64,000 bases of DNA from Halicephalobus mephisto (GCA_009193035.1 SWDT01000002.1:186001-250000); one strand, 5' to 3'. Shown: positions 1 through 11,580, counted from the first letter of the stretch. Translations and numbers: made by a program. Notes: generated by a model from the sequence alone, not told the origin.

Positions 1-165
1 CGAAAAATACGAAACACAGGCCGAAAATACGGGAAACGCGGAAATTGGAATCGATTTGGTTTTTGTTTTGACTCGAAGTACACACAATCCTTATTCTAGG
101 TTTTACCACGTGTTAACGCGTTATCTACCTGACCTAATTAATGTTTAACTCTACTAATGTTGGAA

Positions 166-174
166 TTTTTGCAG
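166..174 (+). promoter_or_regulatory. 3' splice / trans-splice acceptor ahead of RING gene
   Basis: TTTTTGCAG lies 41 nt upstream of the start codon at 216. In nematodes such an acceptor with no upstream coding exon is usually the site where a spliced leader is added, or the end of a 5'UTR intron. Which of the two applies cannot be told from sequence. Confidence 0.45.
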
Positions 175-215
175 ATCTCAGCTTTTCCGGGTAAACCTAT
201 TTGTACTTTTGAAAT

Positions 216-1658
216 ATGAATCGTCGACGTCGCAACACAGGCTCCAGCACCGGCAGCGGAAGAATAAATCGATCTAGAGCTACTCAAACGACATTTGCTC
301 TTCGTAGGTCTGCCAGGATTGCTGAAAATGCTCGTCGTCGTCAAATGGAAGAATACGAACGTCAACGTGATGCTCAGGAATTGGCGATATACAACTTGAA
401 TCCAGAACGTTTTAACGAACGAGATTTGAGGAACACCCGATCGAGATCACGTGCCGCTAGAGTTCGTGGTGGTGGAGTAGCTGTCAGAGGAGCGACATCG
501 TTGACAAGACTAACCCGACCAAGGACCCACAGAAGTCGGGGTATGACCAACGCGGATAGAATGATCGATACTTCATATGTGCCTTCTCCCGTTTTCAACC
601 GTGGGATGACATTTGCCTTTGACTTGAATCTTGGAGCTCGGGTTCATGGTCCCAGTATCGAGGTGAGTTCCATATATAGAACCCCATCTAACCGGTCCTA
701 TTCCAGAGCAATACCTCAAATGACTCCGTCGACTTCATCGTGCTAGGCCAAGACAGGAATTCATCACGTTCCCGAACGCAGATGCGGAATAATGTTATGC
801 ATATTGGTAATTACCAGGTTTCAGACGTTATTGTCAATTTCCCTCTTTCAGTCGGTATGTTCCTAAATAGCAACACATATTCAAGTGACTCTGAAGACTC
901 GTTTATGGCTCCGCGAATCATAGATCCAAATGATATTAGTGAAGACGAATCGGACGAAGAAATAAGCAACATTGTAGAACTCCCCGGGCTGGACGAAACT
1001 CCATCTACGCAAGAGAACTCTTGTGTCAACCGTGCTGTTACTAGATCGATGAGCCGCCATCCTGAGTTCTACAGCCGTAAGTAGCTTGTTAATCTTCTTA
1101 GCTATGAGGGAGGAGATTTCAATTTAATCTAATGTAATGCATATTTAGAACCCGGCTCAAGTCGTAGGACCATTCCTTATCCGAGCACTAGCAAAAATGC
1201 AGCTCCCTCTGGTGATTCTAAAGCCAAGACGGAAGCGACTGCACCTGGAACTAAAAGTAAGATTAAATCTTATTCGTATTTTACAATTCTCTGCGTTGTT
1301 ACTGAAACCTTATTCTATTCCAGCGGTCATCAAAGTTGACAAGATGAATCCATGCACCATATGCTGCGAAGAAGCTCCGAAACGGCCTGTTGCTTGTACC
1401 TATTGCCGTCAGACTATTGGATGTCGGTATTGCGTGAAAAAATGGTTCTTCACAACGAACGTGTCTCATCTAGATCAGAGGACACCGTATCCAATGGGAT
1501 CCACAGATAGAAACCACAAAAGATGCCCTTTATGCAGAGCTGACTGGGGAGATACGATGAGAATCGTTACTGCCGTGGAACGGGATGCCTTGCCCGCTCT
1601 CATCCAGGTATCTAATCCGCCCGTTAGTTCTAATGCCGAGGATTCCACAAAGTCTTAA
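216..1658 (+). CDS. RING-finger protein, putative E3 ubiquitin ligase
   Basis: Four exons, join(216..662, 707..1076, 1149..1256, 1324..1658), give 1260 nt and 419 residues. All junctions are GT-AG and the frame closes exactly. Residues 1-150 are Arg-rich and basic, and an acidic Asp/Glu/Ser stretch lies in exon 2. Residues 319-383 form a RING-like zinc domain with ligand pairs CTIC (319/322), CTYC (333/336), GCRYC (342/345) and CPLC (376/379), followed by RADW. The family transfers ubiquitin from an E2 to substrates, so a nuclear or cytosolic E3 role is inferred. The long basic N-terminus resembles a nucleic-acid-binding or localisation tail and has no recognised domain. The exact ortholog is not recognised. 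A possible donor (CAG|GTATCT) near 1606 could make a longer isoform. The gene is convergent with ferroportin. Confidence 0.85.
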
Positions 1659-1934
1659 TTCCTCTATTAATGAAGTTAACAATCCGGTATTCACGAATTA
1701 TTATTTGCCACGAAAATCACAATCGAGTCTGGTGGATGATCATTCAAGTTGGTAATCACAGATGTTCTTTCTTTTCCAAAGGAATCCGGCCGTAAGACGG
1801 TCATATCCGACTGTACAGTCCCATCTGACATTCATCTCGCAAGACTAGTGCAACCTTTTGTAGTCTGACGTGCTTTGGTTCTGAATGTAATTTTGAGACT
1901 TTGATTTAATATGAAAATTTAATCAATACACGTA
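1659..1934. other. convergent intergenic gap
   Basis: These 276 nt separate the stops of the RING gene (+) and the ferroportin gene (-). I see no further gene. AT-rich 3'UTR sequence of both is expected here. Confidence 0.5.
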
Positions 1935-4900
1935 TTAAATTTTAAGAGGCTCCAACTCGGTTTTCAGACTTGATATGACTCTTGGGTTTTTGGAGGGCTT
2001 CAAAAGAAACCAGCAGTAGTGGAGAAACCCGAGGAAGATGAAGAAGACACTCATGATGATGAGGAATCCGAAAGTTCGTTCATCAGGTAGTAGGATGACG
2101 ACGATGTCCTTGAGGACGGAGAAAAATTGGCAAAGAGCATTCTGGATTCCAAAGACAGTATTACGTTCTTTTTCGGGAATGTTCTCTTGCATGATTTGAG
2201 TGATAGACAGATCAGCTATCCAGAGACCAAATCTAGCAAAAGTTATTCCGGAGAAGAAAACGATGATACTTGACATTTGGCCTGAAAGAGAAAATGAGGA
2301 CCAGGAATAAGTGGGATTATCCTGGATAGGTCCTTCAAGAAGGGTGATGTTGGCGCTGGATTCGGCTGCAGAGGACATGTAAAGAGCAGATTTGAATTGA
2401 GCCAGCCAATTGTCAAAGGTCCATTCGTCCGCATAACCAATGGGATCAAAAGAGCTTCCAGGAAGGAAGATACTTAGTACACAAAGCCATATGAACAATT
2501 GTTGAAACTGAAAAATTACATCATTGAAAATCAGAAGTTAATATTCCTAAGACATGGTCTCGAGACAAATTCCTGAAATTTTCCAAAGATGAAAGTAGCT
2601 TTAGTGGTAATTTTGATTCAGCGCAGCAGTTATTTCATAATTTTCCACGATTTCGCAATAGTGTGGTGCTAAAGTAAGAAGTAAACAGTACGGAATTGTC
2701 TCAGCTAGAATTTAAAAAACAGTAGCTGATGTGAGGAGTTTTGTGGCAGTTATTTCGTAATTTTTGACGCCTTCGTAGCCAATTATATATCGTATATTGT
2801 GAAAATCAAAAAATCAGCATTACTACAGAACTGTCCCAATTGGAATTTTCCAACAAGCAGCCTACAGGGCAGTTATTTCATAATCACATGGTTTTGCAGT
2901 GTTTTTCAAATACATTTTTCATGGATAAATCTAAAAACCCATAATCGTGGTCATATGGAGTGCGAAATCCTCTACCATTCTCGTGCACTAATAATTACAT
3001 ATTAAAGTGTTGATGGATACAAAGAACCAGAGCAACAAAGTAACCACCCCAAGCTGGGTCGTTCTGGTGGTTTGAAACGAATTAGTAACAAAAATTAAGT
3101 GGATTAATATTAGTAAGTAAACTTACGACTAGACCGATGAGTCCCGTTTTTCTCACTCCTACTCCCCATTCAATGTAGGTGTATGAACAAGCCCCGAGGA
3201 TTCCTAACACTGATCCGACGCTTCTGAATGCTCCCAGGACGTCTTCAGAAACCCCTTGGGCTTTTCCGTGACTGATAGCTATCTGAAATGATTCAATATA
3301 ACGGAATTTAAAAAAATTACATGAGGAATTCAGAAAGTTTAGAGGATTTTATAAAGAAGTTATAAAAACAGAAAGTTTTATATAAAAATTATGAATTTAG
3401 GGAATCTTATACAAAATTATGAATTTGGGAGATTTCATATAAAAATTTAAAAAACCTACTCCATCGAAGCCTAAAACTGTCATATACAGTAATGCCAGTC
3501 CGAATGCGGCAGAATACACGGGTTGATGGAAGTAGGTCTCAAATAATCCACAAAAATTCGAAAAATAATTCCGTTTTTTGAAAGACACAACATCTTTGTG
3601 GATTTCAGGTTCATCTTCATCGGACTTCTGACGGATAGCGAGAGCAGGCACTTCGGAATAAACTTTAGAGAGTAGATAACGCTCAATGACCCAAGAACCA
3701 AGATTCCAAACGACGAAAACGAAACAAGCTGAACGGTGACCGCTGTATTGTAGAATGAAGCCAGTCAAAAGCGGCGCAATGACAGAAGAAAGCTGGTCGA
3801 TTGTCGTCATGATTGCATTTCGACCTGGAAAAAACAATTTTAATGCAAATTTACCAGTGCGAGTTGGAATTCGCTCTTTTTCGATTTTTTGTCCTTTAGC
3901 GAATTTCTGATTGTTATTCTGAATTCCTTTATCGTCGTTTTTTGGGGTTCCTTTATGATTTTCTATATTCCTTTTTTAGCTTTTAATTTTTATCATTTTA
4001 GGATTTTATTAATCGTCTTTTTTATTGTTTTTTATCGTTTTTTTGAAATTGTTTAGATTCTTCGCCCAGTTTTTAATTTTTATTATTTTAGGATTTTATT
4101 AATCGTTATTTTTTGTCATCTTTTTGAGGTTTTTACCATAGTTTTGGGTTTCCCTATCACCTTTTCAACTCGTGTTTATCGTTATATTGATTTATATAAA
4201 TTTCAGCTAACCCACTAACCCCTAATCTCTGCATCATGTTTAACAGCTCTAAGCGTAAGTTTCTTTCTCGTTTTTTACAGAGCTTTTTGTCATCTTTTCA
4301 GATGCCAATTTTGGGCGTTCTCGTATGTTCAGTTCTTCCAACTACCAAGTCATGGATATGTCGGGACATCATGCTATGATCAATGCTCCTCCTGCTTTTG
4401 GTGCTTCACGACTGATGAATGTCCCTCCATCATCCAACTCTAGCGTGGCTGCCCTGGGATTCAATCCCGTACCTTTTGCGACTTCCATGTCTGCCGCCGC
4501 TTCTGTTCCTAACTTGTTTGGAAACAGTATCTACTTGAATTCAGCCCCGACGTCCTCTCAAGTGTCATCTTGTGAATTCCCTACTGATTACAAGCCCGAT
4601 ATCACGGTCTACGGTAGTTACGCTCGTGTGAATAGTATGTTTTGAATTTAAATAGTGGCATTATGTCGGAATTTCAGAATCCATGCTAGATTATGACGAC
4701 TTGAAGCAGAAGATTATGGACTACGTTAATGCGAGAGACTATCACTATGAACAGAGCAGCCGCCACCAGAAAGAGTGCTGATGAATTTTCCTATGTACTG
4801 TTATGCTTGTACATGTGTTTGTTAGGCTTCCTACATTTATGAGTTGTGTTTTTGTTCAGATTGTAATCCTAAGATGAAGAACTTACTTGAAAGAGTGACT

Positions 4901-5465
4901 TCTGTCTCGTTTTTGACCATAACCACCACCCAGTCCTTTGTAAAGGCCATTTTTTCTCCTTCCGAGGCGCATTTTGAGAGGGCACAGAAGAAGATACTTG
5001 AAGTCAAGCAAATGGTATAGAGAATATTTGACTGGGAGATAGTCAGACAGATAGCTAATAGACCGGCGGAGATCGCGACGGAAACGTTGTTGACGGCAAG
5101 AACAGTCAAAGTTCCTTTTTTCCTGTCATTTTTGTCTAGCCAATTACCGACGTAGGAGGCGAGAATCATGGAACTAACGCTTTCGATGAGCTGATTCAAC
5201 CCCACGAGCCTCATTCCCCCTAGATGCTGGAGGACGAAGATTATAGCGAAGGTCCATAATCGGTCTCCCTGGAAATTCAGTAGTATTTAATTTAAAAATG
5301 TAAAACTTACAATACAGGAAATAATGTAACCAAGATACAGATGCCGAAATGGGCTTGATGGACTGAAAATTGTCATCGAAATAAGAATAATTTTCAGACG
5401 AATGAAATGATTGACCTTGAGAAAAGTACTAATCCAGAACTGGCAACAGAGTTATCAGGAGCCAT
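1935..5465 (-). CDS. ferroportin-family iron exporter (SLC40)
   Basis: Six exons on the minus strand, complement(join(1935..2507, 3127..3282, 3460..3824, 4887..5268, 5311..5362, 5416..5465)), total 1578 nt and 525 residues, with every junction in frame. Ferroportin exports ferrous iron across the plasma or basolateral membrane through 12 membrane helices. Diagnostic stretches are GDRLWTFA (residues 35-42, holding the conserved Asp), YVGNWLDKNDRKK, KDWVVV, IDQLSSVIAPL, LGFDG (279-283) and a C-terminal block with GLW and QEN. Length is close to the vertebrate protein (about 570). The position of the vertebrate hepcidin-binding Cys in the LGFDC motif is Gly283 here, as expected in an animal without hepcidin. 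Introns are 53, 42, 1062, 177 and 619 nt. The 1062-nt intron contains a complete opposite-strand gene. C. elegans has several ferroportin paralogs and I cannot say which one this is. Confidence 0.93.
4236..4781 (+). CDS. small unknown protein nested in ferroportin intron 3
   Basis: Three exons, join(4236..4254, 4302..4634, 4678..4781), give 456 nt and 151 residues. Introns are 47 and 43 nt with good GT-AG sites. A TTTCAG at 4201-4206 precedes the start and may be a trans-splice site. The whole gene lies inside ferroportin intron 3825-4886 on the opposite strand. The protein is rich in Ser, Asn, Ala and Pro in its first 110 residues, with a tail rich in charged and aromatic residues (YDDLKQKIMDYV onward) that may form a helix. 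There is no signal peptide or membrane segment, and no family is recognised. An alternative acceptor at 4279-4280 exists but is out of frame. Confidence 0.75.
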
Positions 5466-6479
5466 TCTGGTTTTATCAGTATCCTAAATCAAAGCTCAAC
5501 AACGTGCAAAACTGGCCAATGACGAAGATTTCATTTTACTTTATTGATGAACTTTGAACTTTTCAAAGATCGTAGAAATTTTTTTGCTTGATTTATCTTT
5601 TTAGTCCAAAAATAATCGATTATTTTTTTTGTTGTTCTTGAACGATTTCGACATTTTTCAGACACTAAAAAAATTGAAAAAATAAAAATATTAGTTTCCA
5701 ATTTTAAGGGGAATTTTATAAATTTAAGTTTTGAATTTTAAGTTTAAATTTTTTCATAAAGTTTTAAAAATTAAAAAAAATTTAAAATTCCAAAAAAAAT
5801 TTTTAAATTGCAGAAATTTTTGATTTCGAAATTTCTACTGAATTCTAAAAAATTTTCAGTTTTTAAAAGAATTTAAAAAATAAAATTTGGCAAAATGTGA
5901 ATATTATCAAATTTTAATTTTTGGCGAAAAGGAACGAATGCCAATGAAAATTTTTAAATTACTTTAAAAATAAAAAATTTTAATTTAAAAAATAAAAATA
6001 AAATTTGGCATAATGTGAATATTATCAAATTTTAATTTTTGGCGAAAAAAACAAATGCCATTGGAAATTTTTAAATTACTTTAAAAATAAAAAAATTTCG
6101 CAAAAAAATTTTTATTTTTTTTAATTCAAAATTTTTTTAATTTTTCGAAGATTTCAGAATTCTACAAAATATTAATTTTAAAAAACTTACAATTTCATAA
6201 TCTGGAAAAATGGAATTGATTCATTAAATTACTTTTCTAAAAATCGATTTTTGATCAATAGCTGACAATTAGTAACAAAAAAAGAAAAACTGTCATTTCT
6301 TTGTTATTGAAAGGAAAAAAATTTTCGAAGAAATTTGTCATTTTAAATTTAAAAAAACAAAAACTAAAAAAATTGTTTGAAAAAAAGATTTATCTGGTCA
6401 ATCAACTAAAAATTATTTTTTTTTCGATTTTTGGAAATAAACAAATTTGAAAAAATTGGTCCGGTTCCTGGTAGTCAAT

Positions 6480-6640
6480 CGAATTTAAATTTTTAAATTT
6501 TACAAAGTTTTAAATTTTACAAAATTAAAAGTTCTACAAAATTTTTAAATTTTACGAAATTTTTTAATTTTACAAAATTTTTTAATTTTACAAAATTTTT
6601 AAATTTTACAAAGTTTTTAAATTTTACGAAATTTGATAAA
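6480..6640. repeat. short tandem array, TTTTACAAAATTTTTAAA type
   Basis: About nine near-identical units of 17-19 nt (TTTTACAAAATTTTTAAA with small changes). It gives a spurious Lys/Asn/Phe reading frame on the minus strand. Confidence 0.75.
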
Positions 6641-6789
6641 TTACTAAATTGTTGGATGAAATTATTTAGAAAATCAAAAATTAATATTTTTAAAAAAAGG
6701 TTTCGAAGGAAATTTTTAGAATCCAAATAGGCTGTGTGAGATTTTTGATTTTGAATGATAGTTATTTTAAAAATAATTACAGTATTATA

Positions 6790-7240
6790 AAAATCTAAAA
6801 ATAAAAATTCTCACGAAATGGTCCCGACACGAAATTTATGAAATTATTGAAAATTTTCAGAATCTTCGATTTTAAATAATTTTAAATGTTTTATTGTGGA
6901 TTCTGAAAGGTTTCGAAATTTTTACAAAACAATAAAATTCTTCAAAAATAAAAATTTCTACGAAATGGTCCTGACACGAAATTTAAGAAATTATTGAAAA
7001 CTTTCAGAAGGTCCAAATTTAGTTGAAGAAAGTTATATTGGATTCTGGAAGTTTCTATGGAGTAATAAATTCTTCAAAAATAAAAATTTCTACGAAATGG
7101 TCTCGAGACGAAATTTATGAAATTGTTGAAAACTTTCAGAAGGTTCAAATTTAGATAGAAAAATTTACTCCATAGAAACTTCCAGAATCCAATGTAGTAA
7201 ATTCTTCAAAAATAAAAATTTCTACGAAATGGTCCCAACA
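6790..7240. repeat. three-copy dispersed/tandem repeat with CGAAATGGTC core
   Basis: Three blocks of about 135 nt share TAAAAATTTCTACGAAATGG, then TC(C)CGACACGAAATTTATGAA and a CTTTCAGAAG word. The same core recurs near 39.2-39.5 and 59.9-60.2 kb. Confidence 0.6.
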
Positions 7241-7639
7241 CGAAACTTTGGGAATTTTGTAGAAATCAACAGAACCTTTGATTCGAGGTGGTTCTAAAAG
7301 TTTTTTCTGGATTCTAGAAACTTCCACAAAAAAATAAAATTTTGAAAATTTAAAAAAGTAATATTTTCGATTTTAAAAAACTCAACTTTACAGACGATTG
7401 AAGCAACTGATAACAATTTTTTGAACTAAAAATGGAAAATTTCCAATCAGGAAACCAGAATGATGATTTTTTATCTGGTTTCCAATTTTGGGGGTTTTCA
7501 ATTTTGAATAAAATTAACAACGACCAAAACACTGTTTTTCAAAATCCTAAATTACTGTACTTGGATGAAATTGTAGCACTTCATGGACCGTTTTCGAGGT
7601 CTTTCATCATCCGTTAAATGTTTTTGCAACTTTTTTAAA

Positions 7640-8390
7640 TAAAACAATTACGAAATTTTGCACTTTTTGGTCTTGAATGGAAAATTCTAAAATTCTTGTC
7701 GAGACAGTTTATTTGGAATTTTATTGTAAACAATTTTAATTTCCACAACAATGATTTAGAACTTCAAAAATAAAACAATTACAAAATTTTGCACTTTTTG
7801 GTCTTAAATGGAAAATTCTAAAATTCTCGTCGAGATAATTTTTGGAATTTTATAATTAAAAATGCATAATTTTAAAAATAATATGATTAAAATTCTCCAA
7901 AATCACTTAAAAATGAAATTTTGTATTTTTTTTGTCCTGAATGGAAAGTCTCAGAAATTTCCTTCGAAGATTTCTTTCAGAATTTCGTCCATAAGTTTTC
8001 ATTTTTTACAATAGCATGATTTATTGAATGCTTTGAGAACCCTTCGAATCGTGTAAACAAAATATCGAAATTTTCGGTCTTGATTGGAACTTTCTCAAAA
8101 TTCATATTTAAACAATTTCCAAAATTTCATTATGTTTTTAATTTTTACAATACTATAGAACCTTTGAGTATTACATAAACACAAAATTTTGCACTTTTCG
8201 GTCTTAAATGGAAAATTCTAAAATTCTTGTCGAGACAATTTTATTTGGAATTTTAATTATAAACAATTTTAATTTTCACAACAATGATTTAGAATATTTT
8301 AAAATAAAACAATTACGAAATTTTGTACTTTTTGGTCCTGAGTGGAAAATTCTAAAATTCTTGTTGAGACAAGTTTATTTTTTTTATTAG
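7640..8390. repeat. dispersed repeat, TTTGGTCTTGAATGGAAAATTC type, about 5 copies
   Basis: Units contain ACGAAATTTTGCACTTTTTG, GGAAAATTCTAAAATTC and CGTCGAGACAATTT. The same family occurs at 19.4-19.7 and 21.8-22.2 kb and is part of the background repeat content of this genome. Confidence 0.6.
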
Positions 8391-8444
8391 TTACAAATTA
8401 GTTTACATTTAGTTTATAAAGATTTTAGGTATATTGAAGATTTT

Positions 8445-8610
8445 TTAAAAATTAAAAAATTTGCTGTTTCTCGAAGAATACAACTGGGTTTTGACGTAAT
8501 TGATGATAAGCTCTTCAAAAAGCCCAAATCGGGTGCGGCTGGAAAAATCGACTTTTTCCAATGACTCAGTTCTCTGTCCAGAAATTTCGATATGCAGAAG
8601 ATACTCGAGG
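8445..8610 (-). other. isolated exon-like block
   Basis: This is a GC-richer island in an AT-rich sea. On the minus strand one frame is open for about 54 codons to a TAA at 8445 and has protein-like composition (for example RFGLFEELIINYVKTQLYSS). On the plus strand the same island ends in GAG|GCAAGT, which could be a GC-type donor after an ATG at 8561. Neither reading connects cleanly to the NCK-like gene, since the phase does not match exon 9565. No family is recognised. Confidence 0.25.
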
Positions 8611-8619
8611 CAAGTTTTT

Positions 8620-9540
8620 TCTTTTTTTTAATTTTAAAAAATATTAAAATTCTAAAAATATATTACTTTTTAATTTTTTTAAAAATGTTAAAATTCTAAA
8701 AATATATTAATTTTTAAACTTTTTTCGGAAAAATAAATGTTATAATTTAGGATTATATTGAATTTTTAAATTCCCGCGCAAAAAGAACAGAATTTATGAA
8801 AGTGGTAAAAGTGGCAATTATTTGGTCCGAAATCGACTCGCATATTTTTGAAATTTAAATTTTTGCAATTATTATTTTTATAAAAATTGAAAATAAACAT
8901 TATTTCGGAATTTTCTCGACGGGAATTTCTAAAACAGTTTGTAATTGTAAAAAAATAGAAAACGGAAATGAATAAAAGCGAAAAAAAGTAATTTTGACAT
9001 TTCTCTAAAAAAGTCGACTTTTTTTCGCTGTTTTTTGGGGAAATTCCAAATTTTTAAAAATCTGCCTCAAGACAATTTCATAAAATATTAATTTTTACAT
9101 AAAAATTTAATAAAACAAAAATGAAAAATAATTTTCAGAATTTTTGAATTCCCGCGCAAAGAGCGAGTGGAAGTGCAAAAATGATAAATCTGACAAATTA
9201 TTAAAAATCGACTTTCATTTTTTTCTACTTTTTAGGACAATTTCGAAATAAGTTTATAAAAATATTTATTTTCAATTTTTAGAATATTGTAATTTTTATA
9301 ATTTTTGAATTCCCGCGCAGAGAGCGAGTGGAAGTGCAAAAATGGCAAATCTGGTAAATGAGTAAAAATCGACTCTCGTTTTAAAAATTTCAGACTATTG
9401 TTGAAATTTAATTTTAATTTTCAACTTTATTTTTAATTTAATTTGATTTAAATTTTATTTTTTATTTAAATTTTATTTATTTCTATTTTATTTTATTTTA
9501 TTTTATTTTTTATTTTATTTTTATTTATTTTAAAATTTTT
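8620..9540. repeat. AT-rich spacer with three copies of a TTCCCGCG repeat
   Basis: Copies near 8771, 9146 and 9307 carry GAATTCCCGCGCAAAGAGCG followed by AGTGGAAGTGCAAAAATG. Related, mostly inverted copies occur at 54.86-55.35 kb. The last copy ends in ATGGCAAATCTG|GTAAAT (9342-9353), a possible tiny first exon for the downstream gene. The rest is poly(TTTTA) sequence without genes. Confidence 0.6.
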
Positions 9541-9564
9541 CTATATTGCTATGGTTAATTTCAG

Positions 9565-10487
9565 ACAGCAGTTGGATTGTACAATTTTCAATCATCAAAT
9601 CCGTCAGAACTCTCGTTTACAGCAGGAGAAAAGCTTCTGATTATCGACCATCCGATGGACGACGTCTACTGGTGGCTGGCGAGGAACTCCAGAGGCCAGA
9701 CGGGGCTGGTCCCGATCAACTACATCCAGGTCGTCGAGAAGGAGGGCCATACCCAGAAGAGGTCGGGATTCAAGTGGTTCCAAGTCTACTCCGAAAAAGA
9801 ATGGTTTTTCGAACAGACATCACGAGACTTGGCCGAGGAGGTCCTCTTGGAAAAAGGGGGTACCGGGGACTTCATCGTCAGAGAATCCGAAACAAAGGTT
9901 AATTTTAAATTAAAAAAAATAATTTCTCAAAATAATCAATTTAAAAATTTAAAAATTTAAAAAAATTAATTTAAAAATTTTTTAAATAATATTTTTTATT
10001 TTTTTTTCAAATTTCCTAAATAATTAATTTTTTTAATAAAGAAATTTTTTAATTTTCTAAATAATGTTTTTTAGTTTTTTAAATAAATAAATTTTTTAAT
10101 TTTTTCAATAAAGAAATTTTTTAAATAATGTTTTTTAGTTTTTTTTTCAAATTTTTTAAATAATTAATTTTTTTAATAAAGAAATTTTTTAAATAATGTT
10201 TTTTTTAAATAAAAAAATTTTTTTATTTTTTATATATTTAAAAAAAATAATTTAACTAAATTTAGGAAGGAGATTTATCCTTGTCAGTTAAAGGATTTTC
10301 GAAGATATATCACTTTCGGATATTTGTCAGCGACAAAGAAGGCATATTCATCATCGGAAATCATTCTTTCCAATCCATGGATCAGCTAATTCAAAGTTAT
10401 AAATTTTCACCCATCTTCGTCGACGAAAATTCAAAAATTTTTTTAAACAAACCTTTGGAAAAATCGAATCAAGAAAAATTTTATTAA
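9565..10487 (+). CDS. NCK-like SH3-SH2 adaptor (5' end unresolved)
   Basis: Two exons, join(9565..9897, 10266..10487), encode 184 residues in frame to the stop. Residues 3-58 are an SH3 domain (LYNF, then a VYWWLARN core and GLVPINY). Residues 80-180 are an SH2 domain with FIVRES at 103-108, whose Arg106 is the phosphotyrosine-binding Arg. Both match the third SH3 and the SH2 of NCK proteins, which link phosphotyrosine receptors to WASP-family actin regulators in the cytosol. No ATG precedes the SH3 in this exon and a TTTCAG acceptor (9559-9564) abuts it in phase 0, so an upstream exon is needed. The first two SH3 domains of a full NCK are not visible in the window. This is either a short isoform, a truncated paralog, or a gene starting from a tiny exon (candidate 9342-9353). 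Confidence 0.8.
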
Positions 10488-10950
10488 AAATTTTCAAATT
10501 ATTTCGAAATACGGGCAGATTTTTTTTTCAAAAATCCTCCATAAAATTTTTGTTTTTTAAAAATTTATTTTTCTGTTGATTTTTGTACTTTTTTTAATTA
10601 AAAAAAATTGATTTTTTGTGAAATAAAAAATTAATTTCATAGATCTCGAATGGAAAATTTTTCTTACTGTAGATGGTGGAAATTTGTGGAATTCTACAGT
10701 ATCTAGTTGAAAATTGGGTGATTTTTGAGAATTTTATAGAAATTTTTGGAATTTTCTAAAATGTAACAAAAAATTTTATAATTTTGTAATGATTTTTAGA
10801 TTTTTTAGAATTCAGTAAATATTTCTGAAATTTTCTAAAATCTAACAAAAGCTAATGTAAAATTTTATAATTTTGTAAGAATTCTTATTTTTTTAGAATC
10901 TAGTAGATATTTCTGAAATTTTCTAAAATTATTTAAAACAAAAATCCTGC
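10488..10950. other. AT-rich 3' flank of NCK-like gene
   Basis: It contains three degenerate copies of a TTAGAATTCAGTAAATATTT-type repeat. No gene is seen. Confidence 0.5.
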
Positions 10951-10956
10951 CATTTC

Positions 10957-11580
10957 CTAGAATTCTCCATAAATTAATATTGAAATAATTTCGTAACAAT
11001 TTTCACTTTTATTTTCCGTCATAACGTGATAACCAAAGGTTGACGTTTTTCTTTCATCATTACGGTTACTATGAACATCGTCGAATACCCCCACGCCGTG
11101 CAACCCAAACATTTCCAGGCCGTAAAAAACAATTGTGATCTGGTTGAGAGTTCTGTGCCGAAGTCTATAAAGAAGTCAACATTAAAATCAAAAAAATTGC
11201 AGCTTGCGCGCAACATTCCGGCAGTTCGGTCTGTATTTTTATGTTTATGTAAAAATTTCATAATTAAATTTAAAAAATTATAACTCATTTGCAGAATTTC
11301 AGCAGTTTTATTGACATCGAAATTAAACCCTGCAGCTTGCGCGCAACATTCCGGCAGTTCGGTCTGTATTTTTATGCTTATGTAAAAATTTCATAATTAA
11401 AAAAAAAATTATAACTTATTTGTAGAATTCCAGCAGTTTTATTGACATCGGAATTAAACCCTGCAGCTTGCGCGCAACATTCCGGCAGTTTAGTTTATCC
11501 AATTACTGTACAAACATTCAATTTGGTGTTTGCCGTTTTATAGACCTCGATATTGGACCATTAATAAAGGACTTTTTCAT
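10957..11580 (-). CDS. candidate 80-residue two-exon gene
   Basis: If GT-AG splicing removes 11165-11545, complement(join(10957..11164, 11546..11580)) gives ATG to TAG, 243 nt, 80 residues, with the frame closing exactly. Exon 2 has protein-like composition (VFYGLEMFGLHGVGVFDDVH) and normal codon variety. The 381-nt intron would consist almost entirely of the repeat element at 11140-11560. The donor GTCTAT is poor and the acceptor TTTATAG is acceptable. The protein family is unknown. It could instead be chance, or a pseudogene remnant next to a transposed element. Confidence 0.35.
11140..11560. mobile_element. element E1 of a GTCTATAAA-terminal repeat family
   Basis: The left end CTGTGCCGAAGTCTATAAAG and right end TTTTATAGACCTCGATATTG form imperfect terminal inverted repeats around GTCTATAAA. 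Inside are three tandem units of about 132 nt, at 11199, 11332 and 11463, each carrying GCAGCTTGCGCGCAACATTC with the palindrome TTGCGCGCAA. E2 and E3 share the ends and the internal palindrome. No transposase is encoded, so it is non-autonomous. Confidence 0.6.

Larger units (their letters stand above)
5466..8440. other. gene-free AT-rich stretch
   Basis: I see no convincing gene. The stretch has A/T homopolymer tracts and decayed dispersed repeats built around phrases such as GAAATGGTCCCGACACGAAA and GTCGAGACAATTTT, which recur throughout the window. Short reading frames here (for example 6517-6726) are low-complexity artefacts. Confidence 0.6.

Noticed and set aside
2799..3005. 68-codon plus-strand frame in ferroportin intron 5
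   Set aside because: No splice or start context and A/T-derived composition. The true nested gene is in intron 3.
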